From JAXMCI01 sp046349435 (lineage in GTDB: Bacteria; Pseudomonadota; Alphaproteobacteria; Dongiales; Dongiaceae), in the NCBI GenBank assembly GCA_046349435.1, contig JAXMCI010000022.1, positions 55,711 through 119,710 on the forward strand: a stretch of DNA of 64,000 nt, written 5' to 3'. Positions 1 through 11,806 of this stretch are shown in pieces; the first letter of the stretch is position 1; the number at the start of each line of letters is the position of its first letter. The notes below the pieces were generated by a model. The model was not told the origin of the DNA, ran no database searches, and saw nothing but the letters and a program-made list of their open reading frames with translations. The position numbers and the translations under genes are program-made.

Positions 1-1
1 C

Positions 2-787
2 TCCTACCTGCGCACCTTCGACCGGATGGGGCTGAAGGCGATCCCGATGGAGGCGGACACCGGTCCCATCGGCGGCAATCTCAGCCACGAGTTCATCATC
101 CTGGCCGAGACCGGCGAGAGCGCCGTCTACTGCCATCGCGACTTCGTCGAGCTGCCGCCGCCCGGCGCCGACATCGACTACGAGAGCGCGCCCGGCCTGC
201 AGGCCATCGTCGACCGCTTCACCACCCTCTACGCGGCGACCGACGAGAAGCACGACGAGGCGCGCTTCGCCGCCATCCCGGAGGAGAAGCGGGTCACCGC
301 GCGCGGCATCGAGGTCGGCCACATCTTCCATTTCGGCGCCAAGTACTCCGAGCCGCTGGGCGCCGTGGTCGCCAAGCCGGACGGCGAGACGGTGCCGGTG
401 CAGATGGGCTCGTACGGCATCGGCGTGTCGCGCCTGGTCGGCGGCATCATCGAGGCCAGCCACGACGAGTCCGGCATCATCTGGCCGGACGCCGTGGCGC
501 CGTTCAATGTCGGGCTGATCGACCTCAAGCCCGCCGACGCCGCCTGCCGCGCCGCCTGCGACGCGCTCTACGGCAAGCTGCGCGGGGCCGGGCTCGAGGT
601 GCTCCACGACGACCGCGACGAGCGGCCGGGCGCCAAGTTCGCCGACATGGACCTGATCGGCCTGCCCTGGCAGCTGGTGGTCGGGCCGCGCGGCCTGGCC
701 GCCGGCACGGTCGAGCTGAAGCGCCGCGCCACCGGCGAGAAGCAGGAGCTCTCGGTCGACTCCGCCCTGGCGAAGCTGGCCGGCTGA
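2..787 (+). CDS. proS: Prolyl-tRNA synthetase (C-terminal part, 5' truncated by window edge)
   Basis: The reading frame is open from base 2, so the N-terminal part of the gene lies outside the window. What remains includes the class II synthetase segment around LSHEFIILAETGES, the motif-3-like stretch GSYGIGVSRLVGGIIE, and the C-terminal anticodon-binding domain (roughly the last 95 residues, with VLHDDRDERPGAKFADMDLIG). The enzyme charges tRNA-Pro in the cytoplasm. No large editing-domain insert is visible before the catalytic part, which fits the short alphaproteobacterial ProS, though most of that region is missing. lolC starts 10 bases downstream on the same strand, as in many alphaproteobacteria. 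Confidence 0.96.
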   Translation, partial: SYLRTFDRMGLKAIPMEADTGPIGGNLSHEFIILAETGESAVYCHRDFVELPPPGADIDYESAPGLQAIVDRFTTLYAATDEKHDEARFAAIPEEKRVTARGIEVGHIFHFGAKYSEPLGAVVAKPDGETVPVQMGSYGIGVSRLVGGIIEASHDESGIIWPDAVAPFNVGLIDLKPADAACRAACDALYGKLRGAGLEVLHDDRDERPGAKFADMDLIGLPWQLVVGPRGLAAGTVELKRRATGEKQELSVDSALAKLAG

Positions 788-797
788 GCCGCCGCCG

Positions 798-2045
798 ATG
801 TTCTCCGCCTTCGAGCGCCTGGTGGCGATGCGCTATCTGCGCGCGCGCCGCCAGGAAGGCTTCATCTCGGTCATCGCCGCCTTCTCGCTGCTCGGCATCG
901 CGCTCGGCGTCGCCACGCTGATCATCGTCATGGCGGTGATGAACGGCTTCCGCCACGAGCTGCTCGGCCGCATCCTCGGCCTCAACGGCCATCTCTCGGT
1001 GCAGGCGATGGGCGGGCCGCTCGCCGGCTACGACGACCTGCTGCCGAAGATCAAGGCGGTGCCGGGCGTGGTCTCGGCGACGCCGGCCGTCGAAGGCCAG
1101 GTGCTGGTCACCGGCCCGTCGCGCGCCTCGGGCGCGCTGGTCCGCGGCGTGCGGCCGGAGGACATCAAGGCGCGCGCCATCATCGCCGACAACATCAAGG
1201 CCGGCAGCCTCGCCGACTTCACCAGCGACGACGACGTGGCGCTGATCGGCACCGGCATGGCGCGCGACCTCAGGGTCGGCGTCGGCGACGTCATCACCGT
1301 CGTCTCGCCGCAGGGCACGACGACGATCGTCGGCACCGTGCCGCGCAACAAGTCCTACCGGGTGGTCGGCCTGTTCCAGGTCGGCATGTCGATCTACGAC
1401 ACGAACTACCTGTTCATCCCGCTGCCGGCGGCGCAGCTCTTCTTCAAGATGAAGGACGCCGTCTCCAACATCGAGGTGATGATCACCGACCCGGACCGCG
1501 TCGACCAGGTCGCGCGCGGCATCCTGAAGGCGATCGGCTCGCAGTACGTGCTGGTCGACTGGCAGCGCCAGAACAGCAACTTCTTCAGCGCCATCCAGGT
1601 CGAGCGGAACGTCATGTTCCTGATCCTGACGCTGATCATCCTGGTCGCCGCCTTCAACATCATCTCCGGCCAGATCATGCTGGTGCGCAGCAAGGGGCGC
1701 GACATCGCCATCCTGCGCACCATGGGCGCGACGCGCGGCATGATCATGCGGATCTTCCTGCTGAGCGGCGCCAGCATCGGCATCGTCGGAACCGCCGCGG
1801 GGTTCCTGCTCGGCCTCGCCTTCTCGCTCAACATCGAGACGATCCGCGAGTGGCTGCAGACGCTGACCCGGACGAAGATCTTCCCGGAGGAGGTCTACTT
1901 CCTCGCCACCCTGCCGGCGATCGTCGATCCCGGCGAGGTGGCGCAGGTCGTCATCATGGCGCTGGTGCTGACCTTCCTCGCCACGATCTACCCGGCCTGG
2001 CGGGCGGCGCGGCTCGATCCGGTCGAGGCGCTGCGCTATGAGTGA
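798..2045 (+). CDS. lolC: Lipoprotein-releasing ABC transporter permease (LolC/LolE family)
   Basis: This 415-residue inner-membrane permease of the MacB/FtsX superfamily releases mature lipoproteins from the inner membrane to LolA. It has one N-terminal membrane span (about residues 20-45, after the conserved MRYLRARRQEGFISVIAAF), a large periplasmic domain, and three C-terminal spans. It ends with the family signature YPAWRAARLDPVEALRYE. Only one permease of the family is present here, so it may work as a homodimer, as reported for bacteria with a single LolF-type protein; that is inference. It overlaps lolD by 8 bases, so the two are translationally coupled. Confidence 0.95.
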   Translation: MFSAFERLVAMRYLRARRQEGFISVIAAFSLLGIALGVATLIIVMAVMNGFRHELLGRILGLNGHLSVQAMGGPLAGYDDLLPKIKAVPGVVSATPAVEGQVLVTGPSRASGALVRGVRPEDIKARAIIADNIKAGSLADFTSDDDVALIGTGMARDLRVGVGDVITVVSPQGTTTIVGTVPRNKSYRVVGLFQVGMSIYDTNYLFIPLPAAQLFFKMKDAVSNIEVMITDPDRVDQVARGILKAIGSQYVLVDWQRQNSNFFSAIQVERNVMFLILTLIILVAAFNIISGQIMLVRSKGRDIAILRTMGATRGMIMRIFLLSGASIGIVGTAAGFLLGLAFSLNIETIREWLQTLTRTKIFPEEVYFLATLPAIVDPGEVAQVVIMALVLTFLATIYPAWRAARLDPVEALRYE

Positions 2046-2721
2046 CGTCCCGGCGCTGGCGATGCGCGGCGTCACGCGCGTCTTCGCCCAGGGCGGCGAG
2101 AGGCTGCAGGTCGTCCGGGACGCCACGCTGGCGATCGCGCCGGGCGAGATGGTGGCGCTGGTCGGCCCGTCCGGCTCCGGCAAGTCGACGCTGCTGCATC
2201 TCGCCGGGCTGCTCGAGCGGCCGACCGGCGGCGAGATCGAGATCGCCGGCCAGCCGGCGGGGCGGCTCTCCGACCAGGCCCGCACCGAGCTCAGGCGCGG
2301 CACCATCGGCTTCGTCTACCAGTACCACCACCTGCTGCCCGAGTTCTCCGCCCTGGAGAACGTCGTCGTGCCGCAGATGATCGCGGCGGTGCCGCGCCGC
2401 CGCGCCCGCGAGCGGGCTGCCGAGCTGCTCGCCCGCGTCGGCCTGTCGGCGCGCGCCAGCCACCGCCCGGCGCGGCTCTCCGGCGGCGAGCAGCAGCGCG
2501 TCGCCATCGCCCGCGCGCTCGCCAACCGGCCGAAGCTGCTGCTCGCCGACGAGCCGACCGGCAATCTCGACCACCACACCGCCGACGATGCCTTCGCGCT
2601 GCTCGCCGGGCTGGTCCGCGACGGCGGGCTGGCCGCGCTCATCGCCACCCACAATCTCGAGCTCGCCCGCCGCATGGACCGCATGCTGACGATCGAGGAC
2701 GGGACGATCCGGGCGCTGTAG
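2038..2721 (+). CDS. lolD: Lipoprotein-releasing ABC transporter ATP-binding protein LolD
   Basis: This 227-residue ATPase powers lipoprotein release with the upstream permease. Walker A (GPSGSGKST) is at residues 43-51. The ABC signature LSGGEQQRV and Walker B LLLADEPTGNLD follow in the second half. The text EQQRVAIARALANRPKLLLADEPTGNLD is typical of the LolD/MacB/FtsE branch. The start codon lies inside the end of lolC (ATGAGTGA overlap). Confidence 0.96.
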   Translation: MSDVPALAMRGVTRVFAQGGERLQVVRDATLAIAPGEMVALVGPSGSGKSTLLHLAGLLERPTGGEIEIAGQPAGRLSDQARTELRRGTIGFVYQYHHLLPEFSALENVVVPQMIAAVPRRRARERAAELLARVGLSARASHRPARLSGGEQQRVAIARALANRPKLLLADEPTGNLDHHTADDAFALLAGLVRDGGLAALIATHNLELARRMDRMLTIEDGTIRAL

Positions 2722-2771
2722 GCGCCGCCGGCAGGGTGGCGTGCCGCCGCGACTCGTGGAATCCTTGGCGC

Positions 2772-6254
<3,483 letters not shown>

Positions 6255-6296
6255 GGCGGCGATCCCCCGGCCCGGGGCGAGGAACGGTTCCCGGCG

Positions 6297-6626
6297 TCAG
6301 CAGGCGACCCGGTTGTAGCAGCGCCGCGTCGTCAGCGGATGATTGCGCACCGCCTCGAGATGGGCGGCGACGCGCTCCCGCACGGTGGCCAGCAGCACCG
6401 GCGAGATCAGCGCGCGCAGCGCGGGCGAGATGCCGGGAAGGGCAGAGGCACGGGCCAGCAGCCGGGCCGCCGGCTGCATCAGGACGGCGGCGCCGCCGGT
6501 CCCGAGGAAGAATATATTCTGCCTTCCGCCGCCGAGCCGCCGGCCGATGGTCTCGTCGATCGGCCGGGCCAGCGCCACGGCGTCCGACTGGATGCGGAGG
6601 AAGCGGGCCTCGTCGAGGTTCAGCAT
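6297..6626 (-). pseudogene. Internally deleted SIS-domain (FrlB-like sugar isomerase/deglycase) gene
   Basis: This 109-residue frame joins both ends of a SIS-domain protein. The first 60 residues contain the start MLNLDEARFLRIQS and the sugar-phosphate-binding loop FFLGTGGAAVLMQPAA (residues 39-54). From about residue 62 the text jumps to the family's C-terminus (LPGISPALRALISPVL, then HPLTTRRCYNRVAC). Intact members are about 350 residues, so roughly 230-240 central residues, with most of the active site, are missing. The junction is in frame, near bases 6437-6449. Such proteins act on fructosamine-type sugar phosphates. Here the gene sits beside a GntR regulator and a PotF-type transporter, and was probably once part of that pathway. 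It is almost certainly inactive. Confidence 0.75.
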
Positions 6627-6663
6627 GATGTCGGCCGATCCGTCGCTGCGGGGGAGAGATCTG

Positions 6664-6680
6664 TCGTCAGACGTTTGACG
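6664..6680. promoter_or_regulatory. Putative GntR operator (site 1)
   Basis: GTCAGACGTTTGAC (6666-6679) is a near-perfect palindrome. It shares the core AGACGTYTGACG with a second site in the potA promoter (11692-11712). It lies between the divergent SIS remnant and gntR, where autoregulation would be expected. The link to the GntR protein is inferred from position and symmetry. Confidence 0.5.
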
Positions 6681-6723
6681 AGCCCGCCACGCCTTATGGA
6701 TGCGGGGTCGATGCGGGCGCGCC

Positions 6724-6753
6724 TTGACTTGCCGCGGGCGGGCTGGGAGATTT
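6724..6753 (+). promoter_or_regulatory. Possible gntR promoter
   Basis: TTGACT at 6724-6729 is a good -35 match. The -10 element about 17-18 bases later is weak (GAGATT/AGATTT, 6747-6753). It lies just upstream of the gntR start at 6768 and 45-60 bases from operator site 1. Confidence 0.3.
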
Positions 6754-6767
6754 GCGGCATACCTGTG

Positions 6768-7523
6768 ATGAGCGGCCGACCGAGCAGTCCTGCCCCCCTG
6801 CAGCTCCGCGGCGACAAGCCGATCGGGCTGCTGGCGCGCGATGCGGTGATGGCGCTGATCGTGCGCAACGGCCTGAAGGCCGGCGACCGGCTGCCCTCGG
6901 AGGCCGAGCTCGCCCGGCTGTTCAGCGTCTCGCGGCCGATGCTGCGCGAGGCCCTGAAGCTGCTCGAGCAGGACGGGCTGATCCGCACCACCCATGGCCG
7001 CGGCCGCTTCGTCTCGGCGGCGGCCGCGCTGCGCGTCGAGCGTCCGATTACCGCCTATGAGAGCATCACCACGATGCTGCGCCAGCTCGGCTACCGGCCG
7101 CGCACCCGCCTGCTGTCGGTGCGCGGGCAGCCGGCCGGCGAGGAGGCGGCCCGCGCGCTGCGCTGCCGCGCCGGCACGCCGGTGCTGGCGATCGAGCGCC
7201 TCCGCCTGCAGGGGCGCGAGCCGCTGGTCTATTGCGTCGAGATCGTGCGCCGCGATGCCCTGCCTGAGGGCCTCGCCGACGCGGAATTCAAGGGATCGCT
7301 CAACGACCTGCTCGACCGCGCCGGCCGGCGGCCGCGCATGTCGAGCGCCTCGGTGTCGGCGGTGACCCTGCCGGCGCCGGTGGCCCGCCTGCTCGGCACC
7401 GGCGCGGCCGATCCATGGCTGCTCGTCGCCGAGACCTGCTTCACCGAGCAGGGCGAGCCGGTGCTCTATGCGCGCGATTATCATCGCGGCGATGCCTTCT
7501 CCTTCAACTTCTCGCGCCGCTGA
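6768..7523 (+). CDS. GntR family transcriptional regulator with UTRA domain (HutC subfamily)
   Basis: This 251-residue repressor-like protein has an N-terminal winged helix-turn-helix (about residues 15-80: GDRLPSEAELARLFSVSRPMLREALKLLEQDGLI, then TTHGRGRFVS). A UTRA effector-binding domain follows (residues 90-250), ending YARDYHRGDAFSFNFSRR. ATG 6768 was chosen because the helix-turn-helix domain begins shortly after it; the frame extends further upstream but crosses the divergent promoter region. It faces a SIS-domain remnant on one side and converges on a polyamine-type transporter on the other. It probably controls both through the palindromes at 6666 and 11692. The effector is unknown; a sugar-amine or fructosamine compound is plausible. 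Confidence 0.9.
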   Translation: MSGRPSSPAPLQLRGDKPIGLLARDAVMALIVRNGLKAGDRLPSEAELARLFSVSRPMLREALKLLEQDGLIRTTHGRGRFVSAAAALRVERPITAYESITTMLRQLGYRPRTRLLSVRGQPAGEEAARALRCRAGTPVLAIERLRLQGREPLVYCVEIVRRDALPEGLADAEFKGSLNDLLDRAGRRPRMSSASVSAVTLPAPVARLLGTGAADPWLLVAETCFTEQGEPVLYARDYHRGDAFSFNFSRR

Positions 7524-7536
7524 GGCGTGGCAGGCC

Positions 7537-7567
7537 GGGACCGCCGCCCCGGACGGGCGGCGGTCCC
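7537..7567. terminator. Bidirectional terminator-like hairpin between gntR and potF
   Basis: A perfect 13-bp stem, GGGACCGCCGCCC (7537-7549) paired with GGGCGGCGGTCCC (7555-7567), has a 5-base loop. It lies 13 bases after the gntR stop and 12 bases beyond the expected potF stop at 7580-7582. It has no long T run but is very GC-rich. Its position supports potF ending near 7580. Confidence 0.65.
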
Positions 7568-7579
7568 GTGCCCTGGCCG

Positions 7580-8696
7580 CTACTGGCCGGCTGAAGCGGA
7601 CCCAGCCATTGGCCACGGCCTGGTTGGCCTCGGCCGTGCGCGGAATCTGCACGACGATGCGCTTCAGCGATTCCGCGTCGGGGTAGATCGTGTTGTTGTT
7701 GAGGATCTCCGGCTGGATCATGGGCCGGGCCGCCAGGTTGGGCATCGGGTAGCCGAGCGCGTTGATGATGTCGGCGGCGACCTTCGCCTCCATGAGGTAG
7801 TTGAGGAAGAGCTGCGCGTTCTTCGGGTGCGGCGCGTCCTTCAGGATCATCATGTTGTCGATGTATTCCGGCATCCCCTCCTTCGGGATGACGAAGTGCA
7901 GCTTGACCTCCTTGCCGGCCTTCTTGGCCTGGGCGGCGGCCTGGATGTCGTTGCCGACCCAGCCGATCGAGATGCAGATGTCGCCGGCGGCGAGCGCGTT
8001 GAGGTAGTTCGTCGAGTCCACCGTGCGCACGGTGTCGCGCACCTTGGCGAGCGTCTCGTAGGCGGCCTTGATGTCGGCGGGATCCTGGGTGTTGGGGCTC
8101 TTGCCGTTGTAGAGCAGCGCCAGCTGCACCACGTCCTCCGGCGAGTCGACGTAGTTGATGCCGCAGGCCTTCAGCTTGCCGGCGACCGCCGGGTCGAACA
8201 GCATGCGCAGGCTGTCGACCGGGGCGTCCGGCAGGATCTTCCTGACGAGGTCCTCGTTGTAGATGAACGAGGTGTAGCCCTGGATGTAGGGCATGGCATA
8301 GACGTTGTCCTTGTCCGTGCCGCTGTCGGAGATGGACTTGAGGACCGCCGGATCGAGGTTCTTCCAGTTGGTCAGCGCCGCCTTGTCGAGCGGCGCGTAG
8401 AGGCCGGCCTTGACCTCGCGCGGGTAGAACATGGTCGAGGGCACCACGACGTCGTAGTCGGTGCCGCCGGCCATCAGCTTGGCCTCCATCTCGTTGTCGC
8501 TGCCGAAATTGTCGTAGCGGACCTTGATGCCGTAGCGCTTCTCGAAGTTGGCGATGGTGTCGGGCGCGGTGTAGTCGGCCCAGTTGTAGAGGTTGAGGAT
8601 CTTCTCCTTGTCGGTCTCCTGGGCACGCGCCCCGGGAGCCGACACTGCCAGCAGCGCCGCGGCGGCGACCAGCGCCGCCATCGTCCTTGTTCTCAT
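7580..8696 (-). CDS. PotD/PotF-like periplasmic polyamine-type substrate-binding protein (3' frameshift)
   Basis: The protein begins with a signal peptide (MRTRTMAALVAAAALLAVSAPGARA) and then the PotF-type mature start ILNLYNWADYTAPDTIANFEKRYGIKV. Further family landmarks are AGGTDYDVVVPS, NLDPAVLKSI, CGINYVDSPEDV and NALAAGDICISIGWVGN. It should capture a polyamine or related cationic compound for the permeases encoded just upstream. After residue 368 (NGWVRF) the frame runs on for about 430 codons into antisense of gntR. A shift at about base 7592 restores the family-like ending AGQ and a TAG at 7580-7582, right before a terminator. A 2-base loss or a 1-base gain would explain it. I treat the gene as ending at 7580. 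Confidence 0.85.
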
Positions 8697-8742
8697 CTTG
8701 CTTCCTCCTGTCGTGGTTGGTGGTGGCCTCGGGTGATGGGCG

Positions 8743-9564
8743 CTATCCCTCGGCGCGGCGGCCGGCGCGCCAGCGCTGCAGGCCGGTGATGCCGAAGGTC
8801 ACCAGGATGGCGACCGCCACAAAGACGGTCGCGACCGCGTTGATGTCCGGCTTCACGCCGTGGCGCACGAGGGAGAAGATCAGCAGGGGCAGGGTGGTCG
8901 AGCCTGGCCCCGAGGTGAACTGGGTGACGATCACGTCGTCGAGGCTGATCGAGAAGCCGAGCAGCCAGCCGGCCACCATCGCCGGGGCGATCATCGGCAC
9001 GGTGATCAGGAAGAAGACGACGGGCGGCCGGGCTCCGAGGTCGAGCGCTGCCTCCTCGATGGAGCGGTCGAGGCCGGCCAGCCGACCCTGCACGACGATG
9101 GCGGCGAAGGCCGCGGTGTAGGTGATGTGGGCGAGCGTGATGGTGAGCACGCCGCGGCCGCGCGGCCAGCCGATCAGGCCCTCGAGCCCGACGAAGAGCA
9201 GCAGCATGGAGACGCCGATGATGATCTCCGGCATCACCAGGGGCGAGATTGCCATGGTGGCGAGCAGGGTTCGGCCGCGGAACCAGCCGAGCCGGGTCAG
9301 CGCGAAGCCCGCCAGCGTGCCGAGGATGGTGGCGCCGGTGGCGCTCATCGCGGCGATGGTCAGCGACAGCCGGGCGGCCCGCAGGATGTTGTCGTTGCCG
9401 AGCAGCTCCTCGTACCACTGCAGGGAGAAGCCGCCCCACACCGCCACCGAGCTCGCGGCGTTGAAGGAGAACAGCACCACCGAGACGATCGGCGCGTAGA
9501 GGAAGGCGAGGCCGGCGGCCAGCACCGTCCGCAGCAGCCAGCGGCGGACCCGGGCCCGGCTCAT
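8743..9564 (-). CDS. Polyamine-type ABC transporter permease (PotC/PotI family)
   Basis: This 273-residue inner-membrane protein has about six membrane spans and the binding-protein-dependent transport signature EEAALDLGARPPVVFFLITVPMIAP (EAA loop) that contacts the ATPase. The stretch GFSISLDDVIVTQFTSGPGSTTLP is diagnostic for the PotC branch. Its ATG overlaps the stop of the preceding permease by 4 bases (ATGA), and potF follows after 46 bases, so the four transporter genes form one operon. Confidence 0.92.
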   Translation of the reverse strand: MSRARVRRWLLRTVLAAGLAFLYAPIVSVVLFSFNAASSVAVWGGFSLQWYEELLGNDNILRAARLSLTIAAMSATGATILGTLAGFALTRLGWFRGRTLLATMAISPLVMPEIIIGVSMLLLFVGLEGLIGWPRGRGVLTITLAHITYTAAFAAIVVQGRLAGLDRSIEEAALDLGARPPVVFFLITVPMIAPAMVAGWLLGFSISLDDVIVTQFTSGPGSTTLPLLIFSLVRHGVKPDINAVATVFVAVAILVTFGITGLQRWRAGRRAEG

Positions 9565-10475
9565 GCCGCGGCCTCCGCGGCGCGGCGCCGCACTCGGTCG
9601 ACCAGCGCGAGCGGCAGCAGCAGGATCAGCACCAGCGCCACCGTCGCGGCGGCGGCGATCGGCCAGTCCCGGGCGACGAAGAAGGAGTCCCACAGCACCG
9701 GCGCGATCATCAGGTTGACGGCGCCGCCGAGCAGCCGCGGGATGAGGTACTCGCCGGTGGCCGGGACGAAGACCAGCAGCGCGCCGGCGAAGACACCCGG
9801 CAGCGACAGCGGCAGGGTCACCGAGAGGAAGGTGTAGAACGGCCGGGAGCCGAGGTCGCTCGCCGCCTCCTCGAGCGCGAGGTCGCGCTTCTCCAGCACC
9901 GCATAGAGCGGCAGGATGAAGAACGGCAGGTAGCAATAGACCATGCCGACATAGATCGAGACCGAGGTGTTGAGGATGGTCAGCGGCTGGTCGATGAGGC
10001 CGGTCCACAGCAGCAGGTTGTTGATGACGCCGTTGTCCTTGAGCAGGCCGATCCAGGCGTAGATCCGGATCAGGAACGAGGTCCAGAAGGGGATCGTGAT
10101 CAGCATCAGCAGTGCCGGGCGCAGGGAGGGACGCTCGGCGGAGACGGCGTAGGCGATCGGGTACCCGATGAGGATGCAGAGCAGCGTGGTGAGCGCGGCG
10201 GTGCGCAGCGAGCCCATGTAGGATTTGAGGATCACCGGATCGGTGACGAGCCGCGCGAAATTGTCGAAGGTGACGTCGAGGCTGAGCCTGCTTCCCTCGG
10301 TGGAGAGCAGCGGCGTGTAGGGCGGGATGCCGTCGGCGACACCGGCGACCGAGATCTTCACCACGAAGAGGAACGGCACCAGGAAGAACAGCGCATACCA
10401 GGCGAGCAGGCCGCCGATCAGCAGCAGCCGGCCGTGCCGCAGCAGGAAGCCGCCGCCGGGGCGCGGCCGGCTCAT
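9561..10475 (-). CDS. Polyamine-type ABC transporter permease (PotB/PotH family)
   Basis: This 304-residue permease has about six hydrophobic spans, the first near residues 15-40. It carries the PotB/PotH landmarks IPFWTSFLIRIYAWIGLLKDNGVINNLL and the EAA loop EEAASDLGSRPFYTFLSVTLPLSLPG. With the neighbouring PotC-type protein it forms the transmembrane channel. It overlaps the ATPase gene upstream and the second permease downstream by 4 bases each (ATGA), showing tight translational coupling. Confidence 0.92.
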   Translation of the reverse strand: MSRPRPGGGFLLRHGRLLLIGGLLAWYALFFLVPFLFVVKISVAGVADGIPPYTPLLSTEGSRLSLDVTFDNFARLVTDPVILKSYMGSLRTAALTTLLCILIGYPIAYAVSAERPSLRPALLMLITIPFWTSFLIRIYAWIGLLKDNGVINNLLLWTGLIDQPLTILNTSVSIYVGMVYCYLPFFILPLYAVLEKRDLALEEAASDLGSRPFYTFLSVTLPLSLPGVFAGALLVFVPATGEYLIPRLLGGAVNLMIAPVLWDSFFVARDWPIAAAATVALVLILLLPLALVDRVRRRAAEAAA

Positions 10476-11650
10476 TGGCTGAGGAGCATGCTGGCATCGG
10501 CGTCCCAGCCGATGCGCACCGCCTGGCCGCGCGAGAAGGGCGGCGCGCCGCGGCCGGCATTGGCCTCGGTCACCTTGATGAGGCGGCTCTCGCCGCCGGG
10601 GAGGGTCACCGCCACCTGGTAGATGCGCCGGTCGCCGAGGAAGCCGATGCTGGCCACCCGGCCCTCGAGGCTGTTCGGCGGCTCGGCCGCGCCGCCCGCC
10701 GCACCTCCGGCCGCCGCACCTCCGCCCGCTGTACTTCCGGACGCCGCCATCGCGATGCGCTCGGGACGGACCCCGAGCCCGAGCGCCGCGCCGGTCGGCG
10801 CGCCGATGCTGGGGGCCACCAGCAGCGTGCCCAGCTCCTCGCAGCGCAGGGTCGCCAGCCCGTCGGTGTCGGCGACCTGAACGACCTCCAGGAGGTTGAC
10901 CGAGCCGACGAAGCCGGCGACCAGTCGGTTGCCGGGACGCTCGTAGATCTCGGCGGGCGTGCCGACCTGGACGATGCGGCCCTCGGCCATCACGGCGATG
11001 CGGGTCGACATGGTCATCGCCTCCTCCTGGTCGTGCGTGACCATGACGAAGGTGATGCCGAGCCGCTCCTGGATGCTCGCCAGCTCGAGCTGGGTGCTCT
11101 CGCGCAGCTTCTTGTCGAGGGCGGAGAGCGGCTCGTCGAGCAGCAGCACCTGCGGCCGCTTGACGACCGCGCGGGCGAGCGCCACGCGCTGGCGCTGCCC
11201 GCCCGAGAGCTGGTGCGGCCGACGCCGCGCCAGGCCGCTCATCTGGGTGAGCTCGAGCGCCTCGCCGACCCGCCGCCGGATCTCGGCGCCGGGCAGCCCC
11301 TCGCGGCGCAGGCCGAAGGCGACGTTGCTCTCGACCGACATGTGCGGGAACAGGGCATAGGACTGGAACATCATGTTGACCGGCCGCTCATAGGGCTCGA
11401 GCGGCGCCATGTCGCGACCGCCGATGCGGATCTCGCCGGAGTCGGGCCGCACGAACCCGGCGAGCGCCCGCAGCAGGGTCGTCTTGCCGCAGCCGGAGCT
11501 GCCGACCAGCGAGAAGAGCTCGCCGCGGCCGACGGCGAGGTCGACGGCATCGAGCGCCAGCAGCGGTCCGTAGCGCTTCGTCAGGCCGCGGATCTCGATG
11601 TGAGGCGCCGCCGCCGCGGCCGGTCGATCGCGCTCCCTCTGGTACAGCAT
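10472..11650 (-). CDS. Polyamine-type ABC transporter ATP-binding protein (PotA/PotG family)
   Basis: This 392-residue ATPase has Walker A GSSGCGKTT near residues 50-58, the Q-loop FQSYALFPHMSV, signature LSGGQRQRV, Walker B LLLDEPLSALD and switch His VMVTHDQEEA. The C-terminal part is a TOBE regulatory domain. That domain contains a Gly/Ala-rich insert (around GGGAAAGGAAGG) made by a degenerate 15-bp tandem repeat at 10696-10740. It is the first gene of the minus-strand transporter operon, behind a promoter with a palindromic operator. Confidence 0.93.
   Translation of the reverse strand: MLYQRERDRPAAAAAPHIEIRGLTKRYGPLLALDAVDLAVGRGELFSLVGSSGCGKTTLLRALAGFVRPDSGEIRIGGRDMAPLEPYERPVNMMFQSYALFPHMSVESNVAFGLRREGLPGAEIRRRVGEALELTQMSGLARRRPHQLSGGQRQRVALARAVVKRPQVLLLDEPLSALDKKLRESTQLELASIQERLGITFVMVTHDQEEAMTMSTRIAVMAEGRIVQVGTPAEIYERPGNRLVAGFVGSVNLLEVVQVADTDGLATLRCEELGTLLVAPSIGAPTGAALGLGVRPERIAMAASGSTAGGGAAAGGAAGGAAEPPNSLEGRVASIGFLGDRRIYQVAVTLPGGESRLIKVTEANAGRGAPPFSRGQAVRIGWDADASMLLSQ
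10696..10740. repeat. Degenerate 15-bp tandem repeat inside potA
   Basis: Three copies of a 15-bp unit (CCGCCGCACCTCCGG, one copy differing at one base, the last at three) encode a Gly/Ala-rich insert in the TOBE region of the PotA-like protein. The period matches four other arrays in this window. Confidence 0.7.
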
Positions 11651-11691
11651 CGGCGATCAGGGTCGTCGGTTGCCCAGCGTCCCGTGCAGCC

Positions 11692-11736
11692 TTGAGACGT
11701 CTGACGTCAGACTATGGCACGGGGGCAGGCTGTCAA
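11692..11736 (-). promoter_or_regulatory. potABCF promoter with overlapping palindromic operator (site 2)
   Basis: On the minus strand TTGACA (11736-11731) and TAGTCT (11714-11709) are spaced by 16 bases. The perfect 14-bp palindrome GTCTGACGTCAGAC (11699-11712) overlaps the -10 element. The adjoining text GAGACGTCTGACG shares AGACGTYTGACG with the site upstream of gntR. This is the classical arrangement for repression by a GntR-type dimer; the identity of the regulator is inferred. Confidence 0.6.
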
Positions 11737-11740
11737 GCGC

Positions 11741-11782
11741 TCTCGCGGGCGCCTGTCCCGCGGGCGCCTGTCTCGCGGGCGG
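11741..11782. repeat. 15-bp tandem repeat (about 2.8 copies), intergenic
   Basis: Units TCTCGCGGGCGCCTG, TCCCGCGGGCGCCTG and a partial third copy lie between the end of the DUF1513 gene and the potA promoter. They sit just upstream of the -35 element and do not belong to a recognisable gene. Confidence 0.7.
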
Positions 11783-11806
11783 TGGCGGCCCGCGGCGGCG
11801 AGGGCG

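Noticed and set aside
6500..6520. AGAATATATTCT palindrome as an operator
   Set aside because: It lies within the coding text of the SIS remnant, in the codons for residues just before GTGGA, so it is likely coincidental. Its AT content and the rare ATA codon are unusual but not enough for a claim.
6297..8696. A 799-residue fusion of the PotF-like protein to a SIS-domain tail
   Set aside because: The middle is antisense of gntR and crosses a strong terminator hairpin. It results from a small indel at about 7592.
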